Of a stretch of DNA of 64,000 bases, positions 44,886-53,219 are shown piece by piece. The notes beneath the pieces are model-generated. The model was not told the DNA's origin. It was given only the letters and a program-made list of their open reading frames with translations, and did no database searches. Every line of letters starts with the position of its first letter. Positions within the stretch are counted from its first letter, which is position 1. The translations under genes were made by a program, and so were the position numbers. The DNA comes from Neobacillus muris (lineage in GTDB: Bacteria; Bacillota; Bacilli; Bacillales; Cytobacillaceae): assembly GCF_943193175.1 (NCBI RefSeq), contig NZ_CALPDF010000014.1, forward strand, positions 34,462 through 98,461, written 5' to 3'.

Positions 44886-46094
44886 ATGAAAACAACCTTA
44901 TCGCAATTTATGTTACGGACTGGAATTTATAGCGGCTCGAATTCCCGGGCCATGGTGCCAAGCTTGTTTGCCGGACTTGGGGCCAAAAGGGTTCTGCTTT
45001 TGAGTGACAAAGGTTTGGAGCAGGCTGGAGTCGTCGAAAAAGTGGCATCGATTTTTGATTTAACTGGTCATGGCAGCGGTCCACAATTAGTGGGAACTTA
45101 TCTAGATATTGCCCAGGATGCAGAAAGCCATTGCATAAATGATGCGGTCCGGCATGCCAGGGAAATCGGCGCCGACAGCTTGCTGGCTGTAGGCGGGGGA
45201 AGTGTGCTTGATACGGTAAAAGGTGTCAAATATGCTCTTCATAAGGGACTTTCTGATATTAAAGAAGCGATTCCGGGCGGACTTTCATATGAACAGTTCC
45301 CTAATGCAGGATTTATTCCGATTCCGCATATTGCGATTCCGACTACCGCGGGTACAGGCTCAGAAGTTTCACCGATTGCCGTCATTTTTAATGAAGAGAT
45401 TCAAATGAAGACAAATATTATCAATCCATTCATTAATGCAGATATGGCGATTCTGGATCCAGATTTAACGGTTGGTCTGCCGCCGAGGATTACCGCGTTC
45501 ACCGGATTTGATGCCCTTACTCACGCCATTGAGGCACTGGCATCGCCAACTGCAACCGGGCTCACAGATGCGTATGCCCTGCATGCCATTCGCCTCATTG
45601 AAAAGCAGCTCCCGGTGGCTGTCGCTGACGGAGGCAATTTAGATGCACGGATGGATTTATTGCAGGCAAGCCTAATGGGGATCACTGCGTTCAGCTTTGC
45701 CCTAAATGCTATCCCAGTGCATAATTTGGCTCATGCTTATGGCGCGATGTTCCGGATTCCTCATGGGTTGGCCAATGCTGTCTTCCTGCCGGTGGTCATG
45801 GAGCATATTCCTCAGCTGTATCTGCCAAGAGCTGTGGAATTGGCAGAAGCGCTGAATGTCCTTACAAAAGATGATACGGCTGAAACCGCACTAACCAAGG
45901 CTATTGAAAAAATCCGCCTGCTTCAGCGTAAAGTTAGCCTGCCTGAGGATTTCAAGGAGTTTGCTATCAGTGAAGAACAGCTTCAGCAGACCGTTCCTGC
46001 TGTTATGAGAGATCCGGCTTCCGTAAGTTACCCGATGCCGCCGGAATTGATTGCCGCGATTGGACAAAAAGTGGTGCCGTTGACAGTTAAATAG
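44886..46094 (+). CDS. Iron-type alcohol dehydrogenase
   Basis: 402-residue group III (iron-activated) alcohol dehydrogenase. The nucleotide region has AVGGGSVLDTVKG and IPTTAGTGSE; the metal ligands are Asp209 and His213 (GFDALTHAIEAL), His279 (PVHNLAHAYGA) and His293 (IPHGLANAV). It interconverts a primary alcohol, semialdehyde or hydroxyacid. A frame opens at 44853, overlapping the aldehyde dehydrogenase, but GAAGGAGATG precedes the ATG at 44886. It closes the R2lox-ALDH-ADH block; a hairpin follows. Confidence 0.92.
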   Translation: MKTTLSQFMLRTGIYSGSNSRAMVPSLFAGLGAKRVLLLSDKGLEQAGVVEKVASIFDLTGHGSGPQLVGTYLDIAQDAESHCINDAVRHAREIGADSLLAVGGGSVLDTVKGVKYALHKGLSDIKEAIPGGLSYEQFPNAGFIPIPHIAIPTTAGTGSEVSPIAVIFNEEIQMKTNIINPFINADMAILDPDLTVGLPPRITAFTGFDALTHAIEALASPTATGLTDAYALHAIRLIEKQLPVAVADGGNLDARMDLLQASLMGITAFSFALNAIPVHNLAHAYGAMFRIPHGLANAVFLPVVMEHIPQLYLPRAVELAEALNVLTKDDTAETALTKAIEKIRLLQRKVSLPEDFKEFAISEEQLQQTVPAVMRDPASVSYPMPPELIAAIGQKVVPLTVK

Positions 46095-46104
46095 GAAAAT
46101 TAAT

Positions 46105-46137
46105 GCCCAGCCGCTACCTCCATGGTATTGGCTGGGC
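46105..46137 (+). terminator. Hairpin after the alcohol dehydrogenase gene
   Basis: GCCCAGCC at 46105-46112 pairs with GGCTGGGC at 46130-46137, loop 17 bases, followed by a short T-rich stretch. Probable terminator of the R2lox operon. Confidence 0.6.
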
Positions 46138-46168
46138 GGTTCTATTATAAATAAAGTCTGAAATAAAG

Positions 46169-46221
46169 ATTCGTAAATAAAACTGTGAAATTCGCAAATA
46201 AACTAGCATAATTCGAAAATA
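46169..46221. repeat. Three phased direct repeats (ATTCGNAAATA)
   Basis: ATTCGTAAATA at 46169, ATTCGCAAATA at 46190 and ATTCGAAAATA at 46211, spaced exactly 21 bases, two helical turns. They lie 130 bases before the fourth acyl-CoA dehydrogenase. They could be an activator/repressor array or a dispersed repeat of this genome. Confidence 0.65.
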
Positions 46222-46352
46222 GCAGCGCTGTGAACTGGAAATTGACTTATTTTTAATCTGAAAATAAAGGGAAATGAGTATTTTTATTGAAATAATCTAT
46301 TGGTTTATTTTTTTAATAATCTAAAACATATCCACCGAAGGAGGACCTATCA

Positions 46353-47570
46353 ATGATGGACTTTTCTTTTTCTGAAGAACAAGAATTACTGCGAAAAACG
46401 GTACGCCAGTTTGTCGATAAAGAAATTATGCCTTACATAAAAACATGGGATGAACAGCAGCATTTTGAAGCAAGCATTTTAAGACGGCTTGCAGAGTTAG
46501 GTTTGATGGGAGTTTGCATTCCGGAAGCATACGGCGGCAGTGGAATGGATTACAACGCTTTAGCAATTGTCTGTGAAGAATTGGAGCGCGGCGATACGGC
46601 TTTCCGCACGGCGGTTTCGGTTCATACTGGGCTAAATAGTATGACCTTGCTGCAATGGGGCAATGAACAGCAGAAACAAAAATACTTGATTCCGCAAGCG
46701 AAGGGAGAAAAAGTCGGCGCCTTCGGGCTGACCGAGCCCAATGCCGGATCCGATGTAGCAGCCATGCAAACTACCGCCATCCGGCAAGGGGATGACTACA
46801 TACTGAATGGCTCGAAAACCTGGATTTCTCTTTGTGATGTAGCAGATCATGTTTTAGTGTTTGCCTACACAGATAAATCGAAAAAGCATCACGGCATCTC
46901 AGCCTTTATCGTCGAGCGCCAATGGGAAGGCTTCTCATCCAAGGCGATCAAAGGCAAGTTGGGCATCCGTGCCGGCAACACAGGGGAATTATTTTTTGAG
47001 AACGTCAAAGTTCCAAAAGAAAACCTGCTCGGAGAGGAAGGAGAAGGCTTTAAAATTGCCATGTCGGCTCTTGATAATGGCCGATTTACTGTTGCAGCAG
47101 GGGCATGCGGCACGATTATGGCCTGCCTGGAGGCCAGTGTCCAATACTGCCATGAGCGGGCAACCTTCGGGAAAGAAATTGGCAGACATCAGCTTGTCCA
47201 GCAAATGATTGCCAAAATGGAGGCAGGATTGCAGCAATCAAGGCTATTGGTGTATCGGGCAGGCTGGCTGAAGAATCAAGGAAAACGCAATACCCGTGAA
47301 ACATCGTTGGCAAAATGGCAAGCGTGCGATTATGCTCTTGAAGCGGCAAATGATGCGGTGCAAATTCACGGCGCCTACGGCTTTTCCAATGAATATCCTG
47401 TTGAACGTTATTTAAGGAATGCAAAAGCGCCGGTAATCTATGAGGGAACCCGTGAAATCCACACAATAATGCAAGGGGAATATGTCCTCGGCTACCGCCA
47501 AGACAAACCGCTTTCCAAAAATCTGCCGGCCTGGCCGTTTGTGGAGGCCGCAGAGCATAGTATGAATTAA
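46353..47570 (+). CDS. Acyl-CoA dehydrogenase (fourth), glutaryl-CoA-dehydrogenase-like C terminus
   Basis: 405 residues. Motifs: FSFSEEQELLRKTVRQFVDK, CIPEAYGGSGMDYNALA, FGLTEPNAGSDVAAMQTTA, KTWISLCDVADHVLVFA, KGKLGIRAGNTGELFFEN, HERATFGKEIGRHQLVQQMI, QIHGAYGFSNEYPVERYLRN and the catalytic Glu in VIYEGTREIHTIMQGEYVLG. The ending with IHTIMQGEYVLG resembles glutaryl-CoA and related dehydrogenases. GAAGGAGGACC precedes the ATG at 46353. It has its own leader with the phased repeats and marks the end of the catabolic region. Confidence 0.91.
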   Translation: MMDFSFSEEQELLRKTVRQFVDKEIMPYIKTWDEQQHFEASILRRLAELGLMGVCIPEAYGGSGMDYNALAIVCEELERGDTAFRTAVSVHTGLNSMTLLQWGNEQQKQKYLIPQAKGEKVGAFGLTEPNAGSDVAAMQTTAIRQGDDYILNGSKTWISLCDVADHVLVFAYTDKSKKHHGISAFIVERQWEGFSSKAIKGKLGIRAGNTGELFFENVKVPKENLLGEEGEGFKIAMSALDNGRFTVAAGACGTIMACLEASVQYCHERATFGKEIGRHQLVQQMIAKMEAGLQQSRLLVYRAGWLKNQGKRNTRETSLAKWQACDYALEAANDAVQIHGAYGFSNEYPVERYLRNAKAPVIYEGTREIHTIMQGEYVLGYRQDKPLSKNLPAWPFVEAAEHSMN

Positions 47571-47640
47571 TCATCTATCTGGTGTCAGAATCTGGTTTTA
47601 TCTGGCACCTTTTTCTTGAATAGGTTAAGGAGGAAGCTAA

Positions 47641-48501
47641 ATGGAGATCGTTTTTAAAAGCTTAATAGAATGTAAAATAGAGGATATCATTACTGCCTGG
47701 AATCGTGGGTTTGAAGAGTACTTCGTAAAATTAGAGATGACTCCAGAATTATTTTTCAATCGGATTGCGAATGAAGGATTATCTCTGCCTCATTCCATTG
47801 TGGCATTTGACAAGCATGAACCTGTGGCAATCGTGGTAAACGGCATCCGGACAATTGGCGGGAAAAAGTACAGTTGGAATGGAGGGACAGGCATAGCAAA
47901 GGACTATCGCGGGTCTGGCGTCTCGAAGTTATTAATGGAAGAGAAGTTGAAAATCTATGAGGAAGAAGGCATCGAGGTTGCCACGCTTGAAGCCATTAAG
48001 AAAAATGAACGGGCGATAAGCTTATATCAAAGATACGGCTATGAAATCGTGGATGAACTGGTTCATTTGAGCGGAATGAGAGAGGTAGATCAAACCCAAG
48101 CTGTATCGATTCATAAGGAGTCTTTACGTCCTGAACAACTTCCATTTTTGACGATATACCAAGAAAATGTCCCATGGCAATGCCAATGGCAGAGTATGAA
48201 ACAGGGCGAAGCCCAAATCTTTACCGACATGGAAGGCAAACCACTTGGCTATGCTTTATATCGGAGAGTTTGGAATGCACAGGGTCAATTGGAAAGAGTT
48301 TTACTGTATCAGCTTCATCTGGTCTGTGACCCAGAACAAGGCTTTTTGAATGCAATATTTGCAAACATTTGCGGCAGGACGGATCAACCGGTTACGTTTA
48401 TGACAATCAATACATCCGTAAAAAATCCAATCGTTCCATTCTTGCTTGCAGAGGGTTTTCAAAAAACGGCTGAACAGGTGCAAATGGTGAAAAAGCGATA
48501 A
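47641..48501 (+). CDS. GNAT-family acetyltransferase (two-domain)
   Basis: 286 residues. The N-terminal half has the GNAT acetyl-CoA loop GIAKDYRGSGVSKLLMEEKL followed by EAIKKNERAISLYQRYGYE. The C-terminal half (about 155-286) is a second, degenerate GNAT-like domain without the loop. Substrate unknown. AAGGAGG directly precedes the ATG. Between two unrelated genes, it is probably monocistronic. Confidence 0.8.
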   Translation: MEIVFKSLIECKIEDIITAWNRGFEEYFVKLEMTPELFFNRIANEGLSLPHSIVAFDKHEPVAIVVNGIRTIGGKKYSWNGGTGIAKDYRGSGVSKLLMEEKLKIYEEEGIEVATLEAIKKNERAISLYQRYGYEIVDELVHLSGMREVDQTQAVSIHKESLRPEQLPFLTIYQENVPWQCQWQSMKQGEAQIFTDMEGKPLGYALYRRVWNAQGQLERVLLYQLHLVCDPEQGFLNAIFANICGRTDQPVTFMTINTSVKNPIVPFLLAEGFQKTAEQVQMVKKR

Positions 48502-48606
48502 ATTTTTTTTGAATCCTCCAGCATGATACTATATAATTTGCCTTAGGGCTATTCTTTATTGAATTAGCATGATTACATAATCTCATATGGTTAGGAGAAG
48601 TAACAA

Positions 48607-49542
48607 ATGGAAAAAGTCCTTATTTTTGGGCATAAAAACCCAGACACAGATACGATTTGTTCTGCGATTGCTTATGCAGATTTGAAAAAACTACTAGGTA
48701 TGGATGTGGAGCCTGTCCGCCTTGGCCAAGTGAACAGTGAAACCCAATATGCGTTAAATCAATTTAAAGCAGAAGCACCTCGATTGGTTGAAAAAGTGGC
48801 AGAAGAAACCAACTCTGTCATTCTAGTTGACCACAATGAGCGCCAGCAGAGTGCGGATGACATTGCTGATGTCCGCATTTTAGAGGTTATTGACCACCAC
48901 CGTATCGCGAACTTTGAAACCAGTGATCCATTGTATTATCGTTGTGAGCCTGTCGGCTGTACTGCTACCATTTTGAATAAAATGTATAAGGAAAACGGCA
49001 AAGAAATTAAGCCGGAAATCGCCGGTTTGATGCTGTCAGCCATTATTTCTGACTCCTTATTGTTCAAATCCCCAACCTGTACCGGCCAGGATGTGGCAGC
49101 GGCTCGTGAATTAGCGGCCATTGCTGGTGTTGATGCAAAAAAGTATGGTCTCGAAATGCTGAAGGCTGGCGCTGATGTCCGTGATAAGTCAATTGAAGAG
49201 CTTTTAAGCCTTGATGCCAAAGGATTTGAAATGGGCGGCAGCAAAGTGACCATTGCCCAAGTAAACGTTGTGGATACTAATGATGTCCTTGCCCGCCAGG
49301 CTGAGTTAGAAACAGCTATTTCTGCTAAAATTGCTGAACAGGATCTTGATTTATTCTTGTTTGTTGTGACGGATATTTTAACAAATGATTCTGTTGGTTT
49401 AGCTCTGGGAAGCAAGGCCAATGCAGTTGAAAAAGCCTATAACGTATCACTAGAAAACAATACGGCTGCCCTAAAAGGCGTCGTCTCACGTAAAAAACAA
49501 ATTGTTCCGGTGTTAACAGATACTTTCAACAAGGGTTTATAA
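48607..49542 (+). CDS. ppaC: Manganese-dependent inorganic pyrophosphatase (family II)
   Basis: Hydrolyses pyrophosphate to phosphate. The 311 residues match PpaC length and carry the DHH-family metal motifs [25 protein letters not shown] and [12 protein letters not shown], then [14 protein letters not shown] and [13 protein letters not shown]. The C-terminal substrate domain ends SRKKQIVP, with the Arg-Lys-Lys stretch that binds phosphate. A good AGGAG site precedes the ATG. It is monocistronic, with a terminator shared by the converging coiled-coil gene. Confidence 0.96.
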   Translation: MEKVLIFGHKNPDTDTICSAIAYADLKKLLGMDVEPVRLGQVNSETQYALNQFKAEAPRLVEKVAEETNSVILVDHNERQQSADDIADVRILEVIDHHRIANFETSDPLYYRCEPVGCTATILNKMYKENGKEIKPEIAGLMLSAIISDSLLFKSPTCTGQDVAAARELAAIAGVDAKKYGLEMLKAGADVRDKSIEELLSLDAKGFEMGGSKVTIAQVNVVDTNDVLARQAELETAISAKIAEQDLDLFLFVVTDILTNDSVGLALGSKANAVEKAYNVSLENNTAALKGVVSRKKQIVPVLTDTFNKGL

Positions 49543-49546
49543 TTTC

Positions 49547-49586
49547 AAAACCGTTCATGCCTGACCAAGACATGAACGGTTTTTTA
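49547..49586. terminator. Bidirectional terminator between ppaC and the coiled-coil gene
   Basis: AAACCGTTCATG at 49548-49559 pairs with CATGAACGGTTT at 49571-49582, with A residues before and a T run after. It reaches the stop codon of the minus-strand gene. Confidence 0.88.
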
Positions 49587-50351
49587 GTTATCTTGGCTGG
49601 ATTGGCTGTGGTTTTCTTCGTTTTTTTGGTTTAATAAGAAAAACGTTAAGGGTTTGTCTGAACCAGTCATCAATTTATAAACATAAGAGGATGTTACTTT
49701 ATAGCCATCCTCGATTTTAGCTGCAAGAAAATTTGTCCTTTCAAAAATAATCGACCGTATATGATTAAGCTGATGGGTGATCTTATCAACCAAGGCTTCC
49801 TGGGTATCAAGCCTGGTTAACACTTCTCCCTGGAATTCCTCTTGTTCAGCGATTTTCTCGGAAACTTCCTTCTGCATTTCCAATTGTTCATACATTTGCA
49901 GGGAAATCTGCTGGGACGCTTCCTCATAGCTGGCTATTTTTTTTGACATGTCACCTATCGTTTGTGTTAACTGGTTAACCTTATCGAGCAGATCTTTGTT
50001 TAACTGTGCCTCGGAGTTCAGCTTGGTTTGAAAATGCTGATTTTTTTCATGGATCGATTGTAGTGATTGGATGATTTGTTGGTCAACATCCTTTTGGTTT
50101 TGGTCGTTCTTACGTAAATCGCTTAGATGGGAATCAAGTCGGTTCCATCTAGTATGCTGGGATTTTTCTTGTTCTGCCGTGCGTGCCTGAAGTGCGTCCA
50201 ACGATTGTTTTAAAGTCTCATTGGCCTTAACTTGTTGGTCAATCAGCTCCGTCAAAAAATCGTGTCTGGCATATGCTTGATTTGGCTCATGTATTGTCTG
50301 GCTATTTTTATAGATTTTATTATCCTTGCTGTTATTGATATATAAGCCCAT
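49584..50351 (-). CDS. Coiled-coil protein of unknown function
   Basis: 255 residues, almost entirely polar and helical. From about 30 to 200 there are long heptad-like stretches rich in Gln, Glu, Lys and Leu (for example QSIHEKNQHFQTKL, NKDLLDKVNQLTQTI, QLEMQKEVSEKIAEQEEF), so a long parallel coiled coil is likely. There is no signal peptide or membrane segment; the C terminus (TSSYVYKLMTGSDKPLTFFL) may be a small folded tail. The ATG at 50351 has GGAGGAGAG upstream on the minus strand. I do not recognise a family; a scaffold or spore-structure role is only a guess. Confidence 0.75.
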   Translation of the reverse strand: MGLYINNSKDNKIYKNSQTIHEPNQAYARHDFLTELIDQQVKANETLKQSLDALQARTAEQEKSQHTRWNRLDSHLSDLRKNDQNQKDVDQQIIQSLQSIHEKNQHFQTKLNSEAQLNKDLLDKVNQLTQTIGDMSKKIASYEEASQQISLQMYEQLEMQKEVSEKIAEQEEFQGEVLTRLDTQEALVDKITHQLNHIRSIIFERTNFLAAKIEDGYKVTSSYVYKLMTGSDKPLTFFLLNQKNEENHSQSSQDN

Positions 50352-50534
50352 CTCTCACTCTCCTCCTCAAAGTGATTTCGGTATGATAGTTTATGCCTTA
50401 AAGAGAAGAGCGGGGACTTTATTGGGCAAAATTTTGAATATCTATTGTGATTGATCAAAAACTTTGTTTTGGGTTTATTTTTTCAGGAAAGTACTGCAAA
50501 ATAACAATGAAGAGGAATAAATAAGGAGGAGCTT

Positions 50535-51107
50535 ATGAATAGGTGCGGCTGGGTCAATCAGGACCCATTATATATTGAGTACCATGATAAGGAATGGGGA
50601 GTGCCGGTTTATGATGATCGGCTGCTGTTTGAGTATCTAAACCTGGAGGGTGCACAGGCAGGCTTGAGCTGGTATACCATACTGAAAAAGCGGGAGAATT
50701 ATCGAAAGGCATTCGAAAACTTTGAGGCAGAGAAAATCGTGAAATACGATGAGAAAAAAGTGCAGGAGCTTATACAGAATGAAGGAATTGTCAGGAATAA
50801 GCTAAAAATCAATGCAGTAATCACCAATGCGAAAGCCTATGAAAAAGTAATAGATGAGTTCGGATCCTTCAGCACATATATTTGGTCATTTGTGGATGGA
50901 ACACCAATCCAGAATCACTTCAACGACTTATCGGAAGTGCCTGTCAGCACACCCATCAGTGATAAATTGAGCAAGGATTTAAAAAAGCGGGGATTTAAGT
51001 TTGTCGGGTCGACCATCTGTTATGCATTTATGCAGGCGGTTGGTATGGTGAATGACCACATAACTTCCTGTAATTGTTATCAAAAAACTGCCCGTCTTTC
51101 CCGATAA
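50535..51107 (+). CDS. tag: DNA-3-methyladenine glycosylase I
   Basis: Base-excision repair enzyme that removes 3-methyladenine. The 190 residues open with the zinc-binding start MNRCGWVNQDPLYIEYHDKE and contain EYLNLEGAQAGLSWYTILKK, the RNKLKINAVITNAKAY helix-turn region, YIWSFVDGTPI, and the second zinc site at the end, GMVNDHITSCNCY. The Cys and His zinc-snap residues are all present. AAGGAGGAG precedes the ATG. Single gene with its own terminator. Confidence 0.95.
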   Translation: MNRCGWVNQDPLYIEYHDKEWGVPVYDDRLLFEYLNLEGAQAGLSWYTILKKRENYRKAFENFEAEKIVKYDEKKVQELIQNEGIVRNKLKINAVITNAKAYEKVIDEFGSFSTYIWSFVDGTPIQNHFNDLSEVPVSTPISDKLSKDLKKRGFKFVGSTICYAFMQAVGMVNDHITSCNCYQKTARLSR

Positions 51108-51111
51108 TGAA

Positions 51112-51143
51112 AAGAAGATTCTCCAACGAATGGGGAATCTTCT
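51112..51143. terminator. Terminator after tag
   Basis: AAGAAGATTCTCC pairs with the complement GGGGAATCTTCTT (one bulge) around a short loop, followed by TATT. It may also end the converging small gene. Confidence 0.8.
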
Positions 51144-51158
51144 TTATTAAGCATGCAT

Positions 51159-51329
51159 TTAAGACGTTGGCTTTTCTAAACTGAAGTCAGAGACCGGCAA
51201 AGTAATAATTTTGCCGCCAATTTGGACATGAACCGTATCATTGAAGATGGCTTTTACGATTCCTTTTAACGAAATCGTAGAATTAACAGAGATTTTTTTG
51301 GATTCAGATTGGTTAGCCACAGGAATCAT
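51159..51329 (-). CDS. Small hypothetical protein
   Basis: 56 residues if started at the ATG at 51329 (MIPVANQSESKKISVNSTIS), or 53 from the following GTG, which is better spaced from AAAGGTG. The sequence alternates hydrophobic and polar residues (LKGIVKAIFNDTVHVQIGGK), suggesting a small beta-barrel. I do not recognise it. The frame upstream to 51377 lacks a ribosome binding site. Confidence 0.5.
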   Translation of the reverse strand: MIPVANQSESKKISVNSTISLKGIVKAIFNDTVHVQIGGKIITLPVSDFSLEKPTS

Positions 51330-51525
51330 CACCTTTCGATATGGTCGAGTATATAAAAAATGAATCGCTAAAATCAAGTAACAAGCATTATATAATTATT
51401 CGAAAAAACCATTCAATTTTCCTGCTGGCAATGGCCAGCATCTTCAAAAATGATGAAAAAAAATCGGCCATGTTAAGATCATTTCGTTTTGTAAAGGGGT
51501 GTTAAACAGGGAAATGGATTTAACA

Positions 51526-51590
51526 TGAACCGTAGTTCAAGTATTACATGAAATAGGGTCATTGTCAATGGAAACATGAACTGTGGTTCA
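51526..51590. promoter_or_regulatory. Two palindromic operators before the second TetR gene
   Basis: TGAACCGTAGTTCA at 51526-51539 and TGAACTGTGGTTCA at 51577-51590 share arms TGAAC/GTTCA and the flanks CA on the left and A on the right; centres are 51 bases apart. They lie 40 to 100 bases before the TetR start, so autoregulation is likely. Confidence 0.75.
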
Positions 51591-51629
51591 ATATCTTATT
51601 TTATGATATGATTAGCTCGAGGTGGTTAA

Positions 51630-52301
51630 ATGTCAGAGCGAGAGGAATTGCAAATCGGTGATTTTCCGATCATTCCAAAACAGGAGCGGGCTCAAGCTAA
51701 AAGGAATGCTTTGTTGGAAAGCGGCCATATTTTGTTTGTGTCAAAGGGATATGAACAAACCACTGCGAAGGATATTGCAGCCCATGCTGGTGTTGCCATC
51801 GGCACCTTTTATCGTTACTTTTCCGATAAACGCCAGCTATTAATGTCACTGTTAGAGGATAAAATTGACAAGTATCTTCCGCCTGAACCAAGTTGGACGG
51901 CCAATGATCCTGAAGTCTATTTAGCAAAAGTACTGGAGGAACATGAAAGAAGTCTCAACGAATCCGGCCTTTATCGTGTCCTGCCCGAAATCCTCTTAAA
52001 GGATAAGGAACTGGCAGAAATGCTTTCTGGCGCAAAAAGGCAAATCCATTCAAGAGTATGTTCCAATTTACAGAAAGCGTATAATGCAGGACTAACCTGG
52101 AAGGATCTGGATTTAGAAACGCTGTCTTGGTCAATTTTAGTTTTAGTAGAGAATGGCTTTGAGAAAAAGGCACAAAGCGGCAAACAAGCGGATTATTATG
52201 CCTTGGCGAAAGTCATTTGCCGAATGGTTTTTCCACCACAGGCATTAGAAACTTTAAGAAATTGCGAAAACAGTACAGCAGGAGAGGAATTAGAACATTA
52301 A
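51630..52301 (+). CDS. TetR/AcrR-family regulator
   Basis: 223 residues. The helix-turn-helix region is RNALLESGHILFVSKGYEQT then AAHAGVAIGTFYRYFSDKRQ, the classical TetR pattern. The C-terminal part resembles the TetR_C group with a helical ligand pocket (RVLPEILLKDKELAEMLSGA). GAGGTGG precedes the ATG. It is followed within two bases by the small alarmone synthetase gene, so it may control that gene as well as itself through the two palindromes upstream. The ligand is unknown. Confidence 0.87.
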   Translation: MSEREELQIGDFPIIPKQERAQAKRNALLESGHILFVSKGYEQTTAKDIAAHAGVAIGTFYRYFSDKRQLLMSLLEDKIDKYLPPEPSWTANDPEVYLAKVLEEHERSLNESGLYRVLPEILLKDKELAEMLSGAKRQIHSRVCSNLQKAYNAGLTWKDLDLETLSWSILVLVENGFEKKAQSGKQADYYALAKVICRMVFPPQALETLRNCENSTAGEELEH

Positions 52302-52303
52302 TT

Positions 52304-53068
52304 ATGGAACATGTCATTGATATGAATGAATTAAAGAACCTAAAAATTGAACTGACCAGATTTATGATGGCCTACAAGTTCGCGATTGATGAAATGAGTA
52401 CAAAAATAAATATTCTTAAAGATGAATTTAATTATATTCATGAATACAACCCAATAGAACATGTAAATTCAAGATTAAAGTCACCTGAAAGCATTTTTAA
52501 AAAGATATACCGAAAAGGCTGTGACTTTTCTCTTGAAGCGATCAAAGAAAATGTAAAGGATATTGCTGGTATTCGAATTACTTGTTCGTTCATTTCCGAT
52601 ATTTACGAAATCAGCAAAATGATTGCCAGTCAAAAAGACGTTACCGTTGTTGATTACAAAGACTATATTAAAAATCCAAAACCAAATGGCTATCAAAGCC
52701 TTCATCTTATTCTCCAAATCCCAATTTTTATGTCTGACCGGGAGGAATTGACCTACATTGAAGTACAAATAAGGACCATTGCCATGGATTTTTGGGCTAG
52801 TCTGGAGCACAAAATATATTATAAATATAATAAAGAAGTACCCCATCATATGGTGGATGAATTGAAGGAAGCGGCAATAATGGCGTCCCAATTAGATAAA
52901 AAAATGGAGCGGCTGCATCACGAAATTTCCGAAATTAAACAAGCCAGCCAAGCCAATGAGTCGCACGTTCTTTTAAAGGATTTACAGCTTGATAAGCTGA
53001 ATCTAGACTTGGAAAGCCTGAGTCTTCCCATCATAGAGCGTTTTCTGCCTGGAAAAAAAGATAAATAA
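52304..53068 (+). CDS. Small alarmone synthetase (RelA/SpoT synthetase domain only)
   Basis: Makes (p)ppGpp or related alarmones from ATP and GTP/GDP. The 254 residues have the synthetase domain only: EHVNSRLKSPESIFKKIYRK, the metal Asp in DIAGIRITCSF, DYIKNPKPNGYQSLHLIL and EVQIRTIAMDFWASLEHKIYYK. No hydrolase (HD) domain or C-terminal regulatory domains are present. The N terminus (residues 5-40) and C terminus (200-245) are helical, as in the tetrameric RelP/RelQ group, but at 254 residues it is longer than either. The ATG at 52304 has a distant GGAGAGG, so the exact start is uncertain. Co-transcription with tetR is likely. Confidence 0.88.
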   Translation: MEHVIDMNELKNLKIELTRFMMAYKFAIDEMSTKINILKDEFNYIHEYNPIEHVNSRLKSPESIFKKIYRKGCDFSLEAIKENVKDIAGIRITCSFISDIYEISKMIASQKDVTVVDYKDYIKNPKPNGYQSLHLILQIPIFMSDREELTYIEVQIRTIAMDFWASLEHKIYYKYNKEVPHHMVDELKEAAIMASQLDKKMERLHHEISEIKQASQANESHVLLKDLQLDKLNLDLESLSLPIIERFLPGKKDK

Positions 53069-53073
53069 TGTTT

Positions 53074-53108
53074 ATGGTGCCTGCCATTTGGTTGCAGGCA
53101 CCATTTTG
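53074..53108 (+). terminator. Terminator of the tetR-alarmone synthetase operon
   Basis: ATGGTGCCTGC at 53074-53084 pairs perfectly with GCAGGCACCAT at 53094-53104, loop nine bases, followed by TTT. Confidence 0.85.
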
Positions 53109-53176
53109 CATGCTTGTTTAAAAAATGGCACGGTATGCTCCATATGCAAATAATGATCCCTAAATCTCTTCGCTTT

Positions 53177-53199
53177 ACGATACGGGGGTATGATATAAT
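53177..53199 (+). promoter_or_regulatory. CsoR-type operator overlapping the csoR-copZ promoter
   Basis: ATACGGGGGTATG at 53180-53192 resembles the B. subtilis copZA operator core, and TATAAT follows at 53194-53199. Binding of copper-free CsoR here would block the promoter. Confidence 0.55.
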
Positions 53200-53219
53200 G
53201 GGGAAAAGGAGGCATTCCA

